Assembly: GCA_037178975.1 (NCBI GenBank)
Contig: JASJZH010000004.1
Span: 8,866,001-8,930,000, forward strand
DNA length: 64,000 bases
Direction: 5' to 3'
Source: Oscheius tipulae
Taxonomy: Eukaryota; Nematoda; Chromadorea; Rhabditida; Rhabditidae
The notes under the pieces were generated by a model that searched no databases, had not been told where the DNA came from, and was given only the letters and a program-made list of their open reading frames with translations. This document shows, one piece after another, positions 33,538-45,300 of the stretch (positions are counted from its first letter, which is position 1; every line of letters begins with the position of its first letter). The position numbers were made by a program, and so were the translations under genes.

Positions 33538-36088
33538 ATGGACGCCCATTTTTGTCGCCTTTGTCCAGTCCTTAAACAGAATGGTCTAGCTACCAGTCTG
33601 CTTCTAGTCGGAACCACCTATTTTGGCTACAAGTTCATTTCCTATCTTCGAAGACGATCACGTCTTCGCTCGGCGGTTCAGGCCAGAAAAGATGAACAAC
33701 AGCTGAACTTCCAAAAAATCACCAAGTTCTACAAAGAGCTCTCGGAAGAGAAGGCTGTGGAGATTCTTTCCTGGAGCTACGATGAACTTAAAAGTAAGCT
33801 AATAAAGTTGAACAAGCTGTAGGCAAGTTTAATTCTTGGGGAATATCAAAACTGCAAAAATCTACTTGTTGCAAATTTGGGCTCTCTTATGAGACCGGAA
33901 AACACACAATCATATGCGATATTTCCACAGATGTTACCCAATTCTTGAGTTCTCCGAGCTTCATCAGCTTGTACTTTTTTTCGGGGGAAGTAGACACTAC
34001 AGCTACCACGGTAAATCTATTTAAAGAAAGTAAATTCTCTTAGGTGACATCTTACAAACTCCTGAATGATTATTCCTTCCGGGTTATTGCTTAACGTTGG
34101 CAGTTGTGTGACACGATGACAGTCAGTGACAGATTGACAGACAATTGTAGCAGAGTACTAGGAACAAACGCTCATATAAGTTGGAAACTGTAGTCAAATT
34201 ATCTTCGTAGGTCCAGCCTGATCGCTAATTTAGAGAAACTCGCCGATGGAACTCTGAGCTGCGTAAATGTCCTCCGTGCCTACCAAAGAAAAGCAATGGA
34301 AGTAACGCTCAAGACCAACTGCATCTGTCTTTTCATTGAGGTTAAAAGATTTATTCATTTTCACAACCTAATAGGAAGCCATTGCGATTGCTGAAGACAT
34401 GGACAGGAAGGCAAAAGATCCAAAATGGGAAAGGCCAGCCCTGTTCGGAGTTCCTGTCAGTGTCAAAGAGTGTGTGGCTGTCAAAGGAATGGATCTGACT
34501 CTCGGTTACGTACAGGATCTGTTCAAGCCATCCGCAGATCATTCGGCCATGGTCAAGTCTCTCCTTCATCTTGGTGCTGTACCATTTGTTCACACCAATA
34601 ATCCACTGTCTCTTCTTACCTGGGGATGTACTAACGCTATATATGGAGAAACTACTCATCCCATGGATAGTAAAAGAGTTCCTGGAGGAAGTTCTGGAGG
34701 TGAAAGTGCTCTGATTTCATCTGGTGGTTCACTTCTGGGCATTGGATCCGATATTGGTGGCTCTATTAGGATCCCAGCTAGTTTCTGTGGATTGGCTGGA
34801 TTTAAGCCTTCCGTTCAACGACTTTCTCACATTAATAGTCCTGGAGGAATACCGGGAAGATGCAAGGTAGGACAGAGAGACAGAGAGCGATCCAAATCGA
34901 AAGTTCAGATTATCGCCAACGAAGGTCCTATGTCAAAGGATGTCAACATCTGTGCTGATCTTTGTCGCCTTGTCTGGTCCGACTCATTTCTCTTCGACCT
35001 GGACCCCTACGTGCCTCCTGTCTACTGGAATGAGAATCTGATGTCGTCGACCGAGCCTCTGACTATTGGATATTACAAACACGATGGCTTTTTCACTCCC
35101 GCCCCTGCCTATGTCCGGGCTGTGGAAGAAAGTATTGCCATTTTGAGTAAACGGGGACATAAGGTGGTGGAGTTCACTGTGCCAAGAATCAATGACACTT
35201 TCCGTCTTCTCCTGGCTTCTGTCGCCGCTGATGGAGGATACTTTCTGGCTGACAAGCTTGCCAAGGTAGAGTTCAATACTGTTAAACAATTATTCTTTCA
35301 GGACATTGTCCCTGCTCATGTCGACTACGGTTTTGTGGGTAGAAGCATGAGTCCGTTCTTCCAAAAACTATTGAAACTGCTGATTCCCTGGCCAAGACTT
35401 AGAAATCTTCTGGGTATCATGCCTTCCAACATGAACGGTTTGTTTATTTTTTGTCTTTATGAACAGAGATTTAGAAATGCGGCAAGTAAATGCCGACATT
35501 GACACCTATCGCAGAGATTTCTTGAAGCAAATGAAGGCACAATCAATTGATGTCCTCGTCTGTCCTCCTATGGTAAGAGTTTGCATGTTTCTTTACAATA
35601 CTGAGGTTTTAATCGGAAAGTGGGAATAAGGACCGTGTTCAGGGTTTGTAGCAATATTTCTAGCTTCTTTAATCGTACCAGTACACCCAGGTAAGAGTTT
35701 GTGCAGTAAAAGGGTGTAGGGAGTGTAACCAAGAAAACAATTTTCAGATAATGTATCCACCTCCACCCCACGTTCCCGTAGTTATTCCTCCAGCTACGAG
35801 CTACACGTCTCTCTACAACATCCTTGACTATCCAGCTGGGGTTGTACCTGTCACTGTTGTGAGCTCTGAGGATGACAGGAAGCTAAAAGACTACCCTGAA
35901 GCGGATCCGTATGACAGACTAGTCAAGCAATGCTGCAAGGTTTATTGTACTCAAGGGATTTCTTAAGATTGTTCCAGGATTCAATCGGATTCCCAATCGC
36001 AGTTCAAGTCGTGTCTTTGCCGTACAGAGAAGAAGTCGCACTTAGAGTTTTGAAAGAAATCCAAGACTCCGTCAACTTTTCAAAGTAG
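33538..36088 (+). CDS. faah-1-like: Fatty acid amide hydrolase (amidase signature family)
   Basis: Exons: 33538-33793, about 34211-34340, 34375-34866, 34909-35265, 35302-35437, 35469-35572, 35748-35939 and 35978-36088, giving about 592 aa, close to vertebrate FAAH (579). FAAH hydrolyses anandamide-type fatty acid amides at membranes. An N-terminal TM (LATSLLLVGTTYFGYKF) with flanking Arg is kept. The Ser-Ser-Lys triad is present: Lys in VSVKECVAVKG, Ser in PGGSSGGES and the nucleophile in GSDIGGSIRIPA. C-terminal blocks (ILDYPAGVVPVTVVSSEDD; IGFPIAVQVVSLP) are intact. Introns are tiny (31, 34, 36, 38 and 42 nt); those at 34867-34908 and 35266-35301 are in frame and stop-free, so ORF callers will wrongly keep them. 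The exon 1/exon 2 joint does not keep frame as drawn; a small exon or alternative splice is missing from my model. Confidence 0.9.
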
Positions 36089-37445
36089 AGTTTCTTCATC
36101 TTTTTAGGCTCATTATGATTGTAAATGATTTTTTCTTTTTCAAACAAAAACATGTTTCACCAGCTATTTGTCACATGGTCTACGTGTCATTTTAATAGCG
36201 CAGTAATAAGATCAACCTCAGTAATCTTTATAAGCTCACATCATTTTTAGTCAGCAGTGAATAATTGGCAGGCTAATCGTATACTAACTTTGTTGGGCTT
36301 ACGGTGCATATAGCTCGGATGAAGTAAACAGGAACCTATTGTGACCACTTGTTTGAAGGAACCTGATTGCTTGCACAATCTTTGATAGTGTAGGTATGAC
36401 TCGTTACTCGATCTGTTATATACAAACAACCCAGGATCATATTGAAAAAGGGCACAGTGACTTAAAAAAGTAGATCCTTGCTTAATTTGTTGAGCCTTGC
36501 CAACTGTGATTACTGAAGACCAAGTTTATTTGGATTTGCTTCTGTTTATAAGGGGCAACAAGTCTGCTAGAAAAAGTAAAATGACTCTGCTCCCTGAACA
36601 ACCGATACAGACTGACACAGTTCAGTTTTTGTACATATTGGTAGTAGACCTGAATGTTCTCAGTTTAGAATAAACTAAAAAGGTTCGAGGGATCGAGTGG
36701 TTCTACGTTTTTGTAGGTCGTGCTTCCCAAATTGGTGAAAACCTCAACAACATGTTTTAAAAACGTGAATGTGTTTGTTTGAAATCGAGAAGCCGAGCTA
36801 ATGCCTACAAACATGGTAGACATAGAAAAAAGAACACATGGGAACTTTTTCCTATACGCCACATGATTCAAGGACATCTTCTTTAGCATATTTAACTGAT
36901 GATGTTGGAAGCTATCTTCTTTGCGGCGAACTCCTTCCGGTTCTCATTCATAATTCTTCCCCATCTCACCCACATCAATTGTCAAGTATCACAAATAGAA
37001 CTGGGAGTATCCCATGTTTTCAAACCCACATGAAGCTCCAAACAAATTGTTCAGTAAACAAGACTACCTTATGTTTTTTTGGCTATGTTGATGTTGACAG
37101 TAAGCAGATTTCTTTTGCAAGAAGCAACTGTCTTTCTATACAACCTGGCTATTTACAAAAACTCCATAATTCTGAATATCTCCCATAACAGCACCACACA
37201 TCTCTCCTCTTACAGAAAAAAACCGACCACAAACAAAAAAGAGTTGAAAAATTGTCCTTGATTGGGTTACCATCTCTAACCACAGGCCAATATAATCAAC
37301 ACGTGTTCTCTCTCTCTCTCTCTCTATCCTATCTATGACAAATCAACCCCAATTCAATTTAGACCAATAGAAAACAATCTAATCAGCACTTCTTGATCTA
37401 CCTACCCCTGGCAGCTGTGAGCCATTCATAGGAGAAACTTCGCTT
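36089..37445. other. Intergenic, no gene recognised
   Basis: Frames of 60-116 codons (for example 36838-37188) show no domain. A CT microsatellite lies at 37309-37325. Confidence 0.5.
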
Positions 37446-38929
37446 ATGGAAGCCTACGCAACAGGAGTTCGAGTTTCCGCTACTGTATTCGCCTTTGTTG
37501 GAGTCACGTGTCATACTCTGGTTTTCTTCTTGACCAGAAGGAAAATGAAGAAGGATCACTCGGCCTATATTCTACTCATGCAGATTTACTCATGTGGAAC
37601 AGTCTTGAGGATACTGTCCGGATGGTTCGTCATCAATAGGTGAGTCGAGTATCTCTGTCTGTCTTTATGTCTTTGTGTCTTTGTGTCTTTCTGTCTTTCT
37701 GTCTTTCTGTCTCTCTGTCTCTCTGTCTTTCTGCTTTTCACTGTTCTTCTTCGATCAATTAAAGTGCATGCTTGCAGTTTTAGAGCCCATCCTTTCTCTA
37801 ACGGTCACACTGTCATCTTCTCATACGGCATTGGTGGTTTGGTCCATCCCTGCATCACGGCTATCGTGCTTAGCTTGTCATCTCAGATGGGACTGTTCTC
37901 CGGTCTCTGCATTCCAATTTGTATGGCAGTCAGAGCCTTCATTCTGTACAACAAGACTGTCACAAAGAATATGATCATCCTGGTCATGGGATCTGTTTAT
38001 GGTCTCTCATTGGTGATTCTGGTACGTGGTCGTTTCGAGTTTAGAATCCTGACAGGAAGATTATGATCTTCAATCTAGATGCCAAGAAAGCAGTTAATGT
38101 TTACCAATCTATGCAACTTTCTGACGTATTTAACTAACAAAGTTTACTGTATCCAGCTGGTTTTCGCATCTCTGAGCAGTCAAAAACAAGCATAATATGT
38201 AAAAACCAGCCATATGAAACTTCTGATAAATCTAGCCTGTTCATTACACGGCCGTTGAACTTAACATATTCTGTGGGAGTCGTGTAAGATCAATCAGGAC
38301 TCCTTTCCAAAGAGGACACAAAACTACACTTTATATCATCCTATCTTTTTCAGGTGGCAACAACGATCATAATCATGAACTCTCCTGTGGGACAACTCCT
38401 CTCCAGATTATTGGAAGAGGCCAAAGTTGCTCCTCCCTTGGCAGAACTGAAAGAGGCATGGGAAGTACAGATCTGGTACGCTGGGAGCAACTCGACCTAT
38501 CTATGTGTCCCTGTCACCTTCATTCTTCGATACGTTATGGTCAGGAGACTGAAACAACTGAATTCAATGATTTCTGGGACTTCGAGTCGGTCGGGAAATC
38601 TGCACAAGAGCTTTGTTACGGTAAGAGTTCTGTACTAGACACTTGAAAAGCAGTCTTAGCTTCTGTCCTTCGAAGCCTCAATCCTACTTATTGGGATCTT
38701 CGTTACTTTCATTAGATGGCTGGCCAAAAACGAGTATCTTCTTAGCGCAGAGTGTGGGACTATCCTAGGAGCCTATTCATTCCCCATTCTGCTCACAATG
38801 TACATGTTTCAAGGAATTGCTACCTTGACTCTGGTTCCCTACTTGAGAACAGAACTCCTGAAGCCGTTTGCAAAGATGTTTAGAATGAACACCTCTGTGA
38901 TGACCGTTGAGTACAGTACCCAGAAATGA
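37446..38929 (+). CDS. Nematode 7TM chemoreceptor-like protein, family unassigned
   Basis: Exons 37446-37639, 37778-38021, 38354-38620 and 38660-38929, giving 324 aa with consistent phases (2, 0, 0). TM1 is in VRVSATVFAFVGVTCHTLVFFL, with a basic loop RRKMKKDHS. Further TMs are HTVIFSYGIGGLVHPCIT, GLFSGLCIPICMAVRAFIL, MIILVMGSVYGLSLVIL, TYLCVPVTFILRYVMV, FEASILLIGIFVTFIRW and SFPILLTMYMFQGIATLTLV. Topology, length and setting fit a nematode chemoreceptor. Subfamily motifs are weak, so I do not assign one. Intron 1 is filled by a TCTTTG/TCTG microsatellite (about 37650-37735). Part of exon 3 is duplicated downstream at 39083-39233. Confidence 0.75.
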
Positions 38930-39082
38930 ATAACTGTACACACGATTTATTTGTTGTATTTCCTCAGTCTCGGACGAAATTGGTCAATAATCGTTATTGA
39001 GGTTAAGTTGTTAAGTTATGAAGGCTGCTGAAATTTGTTTGACACACTCAAAGGACAGTACTGACGTTTTTGACACAGGGTG

Positions 39083-39233
39083 ACTGAAAGAGGCATGGGA
39101 AGTTCAGATCTGGTACGCTGGGAGCAACTCGACCTATCTATGTGTCCCTGTCACCTTCATTCTTTGATACGGTCAGGAGACTGAAACAACTGAATTCAAT
39201 GATTTCTGAAACTTCGAGTCGGTCGGGAAATCT
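39083..39233 (+). pseudogene. Partial duplicate of exon 3 of the 37.4-kb 7TM gene
   Basis: It matches 38446-38603 nearly base for base (ELKEAWEVQIWYAGSNSTYLC... region), with a small deletion that removes part of CGTTATG near 39168 and shifts the frame. It has no other exons of that gene beside it and joins directly to receptor sequence of another family at about 39234. Confidence 0.85.
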
Positions 39234-39700
39234 GGAACTGCAGTGGCTTGGAGGATCAGCGTGCCATTTTTCTCGATCATCCATGGGTGGCCGATTGTAT
39301 TGGCGTAAAAAATGCGTTTTTCTTCAAGAAAACTTTTTGCTACCCGTGGTCGTTTCAATAGTAGGCTTCCAGTCAGATAAAATGTTTGAAATGGCATCAA
39401 AGTACATCTGTATAACGGACGAACTATTTTTGGTACCTGGGTGTATAATTGCTGTCCGTCAGCGAATTGTGACCCTGCCAGTTGTATTCTTAAATGTCTG
39501 CTTCTCTATAGCAGTGCACTGGTTCGTCGTGACTACAAAGAAGTTCATCCACATTGGTTCCGCTCCTGAGTAGTTTAAAAGATTGCAGAGCAACTTTTTT
39601 CTCCAGGTGGTCATTCAAGCCTTTTTGCCAATTTCAATCATTCTGATGGCTGTTTCAGCACTCATCGTCACGGTTATGGGAGAATTTTTTGGTTTGAGAA
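39234..39700 (+). pseudogene. Srh/Sri-like receptor remnant
   Basis: From about 39330 the plus strand resembles the middle of the two Srh-like genes downstream: MFEMASKYICITDELFLVPG, then HWFVVTTKKFIHIGSAPE, a TAG stop where the paralogues have a Lys codon (39571-39573), then FFLQVVIQAFLPISI and VTVMGEFFGLR up to a GTGAGT donor at 39701. N-terminal exons and the last exon are absent. It is the oldest member of a three-copy tandem array (39.2, 39.8 and 41.1 kb). Confidence 0.8.
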
Positions 39701-39754
39701 GTGAGTCGGCCGAGATGAAGCACCTGCTCAGAGCACACTAATACCCCTTTTTCA

Positions 39755-40902
39755 ATGGATGTCACGGCAAAAGTCTACTGTCCTCCACTCTACTATAAAG
39801 AAAGCGACCGTGCAGCTTTCATCCACTTTCTTGACATCGTTTCATACATAAATGTCGTTGTCAACACTTATACTATCTATTGCATTATCTTTCGGTCAAC
39901 AAAATACATGAATAGATACAGATGGTTCTTGTTGTACCATCAATGTATTGCTGTGGTGACTGACATTACTGTGAGTGTGAAGTTTTGACAAAGCTTGATA
40001 GAGAGACAAAGAGAAGGATTTTCAGATTGGTATCCTTATCAAACCACTCTTTCTAGTACCTTTCGCTGCAGGCTATCCATTAGGACCTCTTCGAGGTGTC
40101 GTGTCCACTGCTCACTTGACAGCTCTCGTATTTTTCCTCCTGTGCCTTTCTGTCGGAACTGTGACCCATCTCTTTACATTTCGCTACGCCGTTGCTCAAG
40201 GAAAAAGTTCGATTCCCATTAAGTTCCGAGCTATCATGGTCTTCTTCGTCGTCATTACAGTACTGCCTGGAATCGGGACAGTGATAGCTTTCCAAGAAGA
40301 GGAAGTCAGTGAGATGGCAACAAAGTATACTTGTCTGACGATGGAAGTGATTTCTGTGCCTGGTTTTATACTCGTGGATCGTATGCGTTTTGGCATATTC
40401 GTTGCCATCCCTATAGCTTTCAATTCGACTGCTTTTACAGTGGCTGCAAATTGGTTCATCCTGGCTACGAAGAAGTTGATCAACATTGATTCGGCCTCTA
40501 AGAAACTAAAACAAATGCAGCGGAAGTTTCTTACCCAGGTAGTAATCCAAGCCTTTTTGCCCCTATCAATTGTTCTCGTACCTGCTTTCGTATTGATCAT
40601 TACTGTTATTGCGGAGTTTTATGGTTTGGAATGTGAGTTCATAGCGAATGAGACAGAGAGACTCTCAAGCTGTGCAACATCTCCTTTCAGTCATCGGACT
40701 AGTCACAATGGCGTCAATGTCAGTATTTGGTCTCGGAGGAGCACTAGTCCTCCTCGTTATGAATCCAACCTACCACTGGTGGTTGATGCCTGTTATCAGA
40801 AGGATCAAAACTACGGACACAAATCGAAGCACTGTCGTCGTCGTAACACAGCTCCACACAAAAAGTTTTGATGACACATTTAGACGTTTTCCTCATAATT
40901 AA
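39755..40902 (+). CDS. Srh/Sri-like chemoreceptor (7TM GPCR)
   Basis: Three exons, 39755-39970, 40026-40632 and 40691-40902, giving 344 aa. Exon 1 covers TM1 and the block FRSTKYMNRYRWFLLYHQCI, typical of the Srh/Sri branch of the Str superfamily. Exon 2 has the signature FAAGYPLGPLRG after TM3 and runs to TM6. Exon 3 encodes TM7 and the tail MNPTYHWWLMPVIRR. Both introns are short (55 and 58 nt) and carry a GAGAGACAAAGAG or GAGACAGAGAGAC run. It is an intact copy of the array and serves as reference for the broken neighbour at 41.1 kb. Putative chemosensory receptor; ligand unknown. Confidence 0.87.
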
Positions 40903-42040
40903 ATATCCCATCCTTCTGAATCCGATTTCTGTATTTTTGATCAGCGTGCATGAGACGTGTCTCGAACAAACAAAACACCTGGCATTGATAAGTCGACTTT
41001 TTTAGCATCCCAATAGGCTTTGACGGTCTTACTCGATCAAAGTTCGCAAAATGAGAAAACATCTGTCGTAATCGTGATTATGCACCGTTCACATTCAATG
41101 GAAGTGCTTGTTCAGAAATGCCTTCTATGAATGTTTCGAACACTACAAAAATATCCTGTCCTCAGCTCGCCTACAGGGAAAGTGATCACGCAATTTTTAT
41201 CTTCTTCCTCGATGGTATCTCCTATTTTAATGTTGTTGTCAACACTCATACTATCTATTGCATTATCTTTCGGTCAACAAAATACATGAACAGATACAGA
41301 TGGTTCTTATTGTATCATCAGTGCATTGCCTTTTGTGACAGACATAACTGTGAGTTTGGACAAAAAAAGAAGCCAGAGAGACAAAGAGGGACAGAGTCAC
41401 TGTATAGCTTTTTCCAGATTGGTATCCTTATCAAACCGCTCTTTCTTGTACCCTTCGCTGCTGGATATCCTCTCGGACCCCTCCGAGAAATTATTGCAAC
41501 TGTTTATCTGACAGCTCTCGTATTCTTTCTACTCTGTCTTTCTGTCGGCACTGTGACTCATCTCTTCACTTTTCGCTACACAGTTGCACAAGGAAAGAGA
41601 AAAATTCCGTTTAAATTCCAACTACTCATGGCATTTTTCATCGTAATTGCCATTCTACCGGCAATCGGAACAGTCATAGGCTATCGAGAAGGGGATGTTA
41701 TCGAAATGGCAGCGAAGTATAGTTGTATCACCGAGGAAGTCATTTCAGTTCCTGCTTTTTTGCTCATTGAAAGATTGCGCTTTGGCATGTTCGTTGCCGG
41801 GCCTATTGCCTTCACTTCGACCTCTTTTACGATAGCAGCGAATTGGTTTATCATCGCAACAAAGAGGGTGATCCACACCGATTCTGCCTCTGAGAAATTG
41901 AAAAGAATGCAGAGACAATTCCTTCTTCAAGTTGTCATACAAGCTTTCTTGCCACTATCCATTGTTCTGGTACCTTCTTTTGTACTGATTATCACCGTTG
42001 TTGCTGAAATTTATGGTTTGGAAAGTGGGTTAATATTGAC

Positions 42041-42045
42041 TTAAT
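42041..42045 (+). repeat. Target-site duplication TTAAT, left
   Basis: TTAAT directly precedes the left LTR and is repeated at 50537-50541 after the right LTR. Five-base duplications are usual for Bel/Pao integrases. Confidence 0.88.
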
Positions 42046-42244
42046 TTTCTCCCTTGCCTTACTTACTGTGGGGGCAGACGGGGGAACCAATAGGGATGGG
42101 ATTATGTTTATAGCATAGAATAAGAGAAATTAAGAGCCGATACGGAGCGAGAGAGTGTAGCGGGGAGGACTGAAGTGTAACAACCATGGGTGACATTATA
42201 TATACAGTCCATTAGTCAAAGGTGTGGGGTCTCTGGAGGAGACA
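42046..42244 (-). repeat. 3' LTR of the Bel/Pao element
   Basis: 199 bp, identical to 50338-50536. It is the 3' LTR because the coding strand is minus. The coding strand just before it ends in a C-rich run (complement of GGGGGG at 42247-42252) rather than the usual polypurine tract. Confidence 0.95.
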
Positions 42245-42309
42245 TTGGGGGGCCAGGCAATAAGAACGAGGTTGAAGAATAAGCAAGGAACATTAGATCG
42301 TACGTAGTT

Positions 42310-45300
42310 TCAGAAAAGCTTCTTTTTGATTGTTCGCTGGAACTTCCATTGACAGTAGATAGGGCAGCCGATGGCGAGTGCTGCAGCTACGACCAGGGGC
42401 GCTACTACTAGCAGAGCGGTCGTTTTCCACCAGTCCTTGACGAGGGAAATGATTCCGGTCAGGCCCTTGAAGTTCACGAGGTCGCTGACGGGCTTGAACC
42501 AGGGATTGAATTGCCCGGAACGATCTTCGGTGGCTGCGATGGTAGAACCAATGCCAGCCATTAAGGAACCGCGGAAGGTGGTGTTAGAGGTGGTACAGCT
42601 GACAGTGCAGGTGTCCAAGAATTCCGGTTCACGTGCAACGACGTGAACGGTCGATGTTTTCCCGTTGGGTGAGCATGGGATTGCGAACGACTGCAGCTTG
42701 CAGGTGATGGTAGAGATTTGAGGTTGGGTAGATGTACATGTGACTGCTGCAGAGCCTCCCGTCAAACAGTTGTAGCAGCCTGTAACCTCCGACGTTGTGA
42801 CGGTGCAGGGAGCTTCATTGATCATTTGGGACATCCATGTGTGCTGAGTGACGAGAGTGAACTCGGCAACGGCCTCGTGTGAGTTGGCAATCAGTTTTCC
42901 ATCCTTGATGTGGATCGAGAATCCCGGGGAAGTGAGGGGGAGTCGATACTGGAGAGATTTCAAGCCGGCAGTAATGTTAAAGGTGGAGCAGTGACAGGTC
43001 GTGAGGGTAGTCGAGTGAGTGCAGCTACAAGTATTCTTGAGAAAACAGCTGGACAATTGTTTTGCCGTTTCTTCTGAGGAACAGTGTAGAGGGAAATCAG
43101 CGTCGTTTGGTAGCATAACAGCGGTTGACGACTGGATGGACTTCTTGGTCAGTTGCACGAGGAACATTGAATTGACTACGGGGAGGGGTGGCGTGGAGAA
43201 AAAATCGAAGGTGACATTGAGTGTCTTCGTGGTGACTGTCTGACCTTGACGGACTCGAAGAAGGTACTTTCGGTCCTTTCCGGTCTCGTCCATCTCCTCG
43301 ATAAGTAGGCGACCATACGGTATCCAGTAGTTGCATTTAGTCATCAGATAGATGTCTTCTGATGTCGGTTCAGCTACTGTTCGGGAGAACAAGCAGCCTG
43401 GCAGCGGAAGAGCGCATCCGCAGAGAAGAGTTCCACAGGATTCGGAGCATCGGGAAATTCCTGGGAGATGGCGTAGATGAGAGAACTCTGGAATGTCCGT
43501 TCGGGAAGAGACTGTGTTGCAGAAGGTAAAGTCGCAGGATCCGGCCAGGGGACATCGTTTCGCGGAATGGGTGACTAGTTGTATGTCCCTTGTGTAGTAC
43601 AAGGAAGACGGTAGACATTCCATTGCCAAATTTTCTAACCGTACCTTGACTTGGCGGTGAACTTGCTCGTTCCACTGTGTTCGAATGGTGAGTTCTCGAC
43701 GAAGAGAACTCATTGTGACTGTGACAGAGTGGACTTGTGTGCAAGACGAGTTTCCGCTGCATTCTTCGAAGTTGGCCTCCATCATAGAAATGCGTTGAGA
43801 GGCCGAAACGTTGGGCAGAAGGAGGAAGGCGCCAAACAGGACACATGGAACGATTACAAGGGTCGACGGTTGGATCCTTCTTCTGACGTCCTTTTCGACG
43901 ACCACGAGCGGAATCAGCTCATCGGTCTCAGACTCTGAGAGAGTAAGTTGATCGCGTCGATTCTTCTTCGGCTGCTTTCGGCAGCAGTTGTCGGCGATCG
44001 ATTGACAGCAGGACCCGCAGGCTGTGAGAATTCCGTAGAATTTTCCCTGGATCTGGTACCATGCCTTTCGGCAGCAGCAGAACCACAGTCCAATCAGGGT
44101 TACTAGTACAGTGTAGGTGTATAATACAACTAGGGCGAGTGTAGCTCGCGGCCAACAGGTTGGATTCAGGAACAATTCTTGACAGAGCCAGCAGTCGATG
44201 GACTCACAAGTAGGAGTTCCTTTACAGTTGATCAGTTCTAGCATCTGTTTAGTGTCATGAAGAGTCCTCCATTGGACGGAGTAGTCAGATAGTGAAGTGG
44301 ATGGCCCTACGTAGAGAGTCTGAACTCCAGACCCGATTAGAGTGGAGCAGCCCTTGTCGTTGACGCAGACTTCGCTGGTCAGAGGGCCATTGATGCCGGT
44401 GTGATCCAGATTCAGCAGGATTCCACCAGAGATGCACGACAAGACCTTATCTTTCAGTAGAGCCGCTTGTGATTCAGAGAGCAGGCAGGACACGAGTCCG
44501 ATAGTTAGCATTACAGAGACAGTAGGCATGTGGATCGTCGAAAATGTGGCTCTTCGGGGCGAATGTCGACGGCGGCCTGGAATGTCCAGGGAGTCCGGCA
44601 GAGGGCGATGATCTCCCATATTGTAAGCAACTGGCTCGTCCATGGGTGTGTCCGGAGTCTCTAACGGGATCAGTTTATTAACGGGGCGCCTAAGGATGTG
44701 GCCGTTAGCAGTTCGGATGTCCGCGCTGCGAATTTCTCCGTCTTTCCCTTTGATGACAGAGACCACAATACCTCGAGGCCAGAAGTGTCTGGGCTGCTCT
44801 TTATCGTCGTTGATCAGAACTGTGTCTCCAATTTTCGGTGTAAGAGTACTTGAAGCGTACTCAATACTTGTCTTGTCGAATGCTCCCTTTCGGGATAGAA
44901 GTCCAGTGCTGAACTTCCTCCAGAACCGGTCAAGCCCACGTTCGATGTCATCTATAGCTTTCATCGCTGTTGCTCGAGACCTTTGAAGTGGCTGCGGCAG
45001 GTATTCAGGATCATCTGGATTGTCGATGTCGGGCCGTGCAGGGCAAATACGAAGTCGAGGTTGGCAAAAGTCGACCGGACGAAGAACGTCGAGATCTTCG
45101 TCGTGAGCAGAAAAGTGAAGCGGTCGAGAGTTAACGATTGCTTCCACTTGACATGTCAGGGTATGCAGTGTGTCCTCGGACACCTTCCGACGACCAATGG
45201 CTTGAAGAAGAGGTTTCTTTACGAGAGCGACTGCTCTCTCCCATGTACCTCCTTGCCATGGAGCAGCCGGAGGTATGAAGGACCAGACGATTCGTTCGGA

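Noticed and set aside
37640-37777. Tandem TCTTTG/TCTG array as a possible CRISPR-like or satellite feature
   Set aside because: A simple microsatellite inside an intron; no spacers or larger unit.
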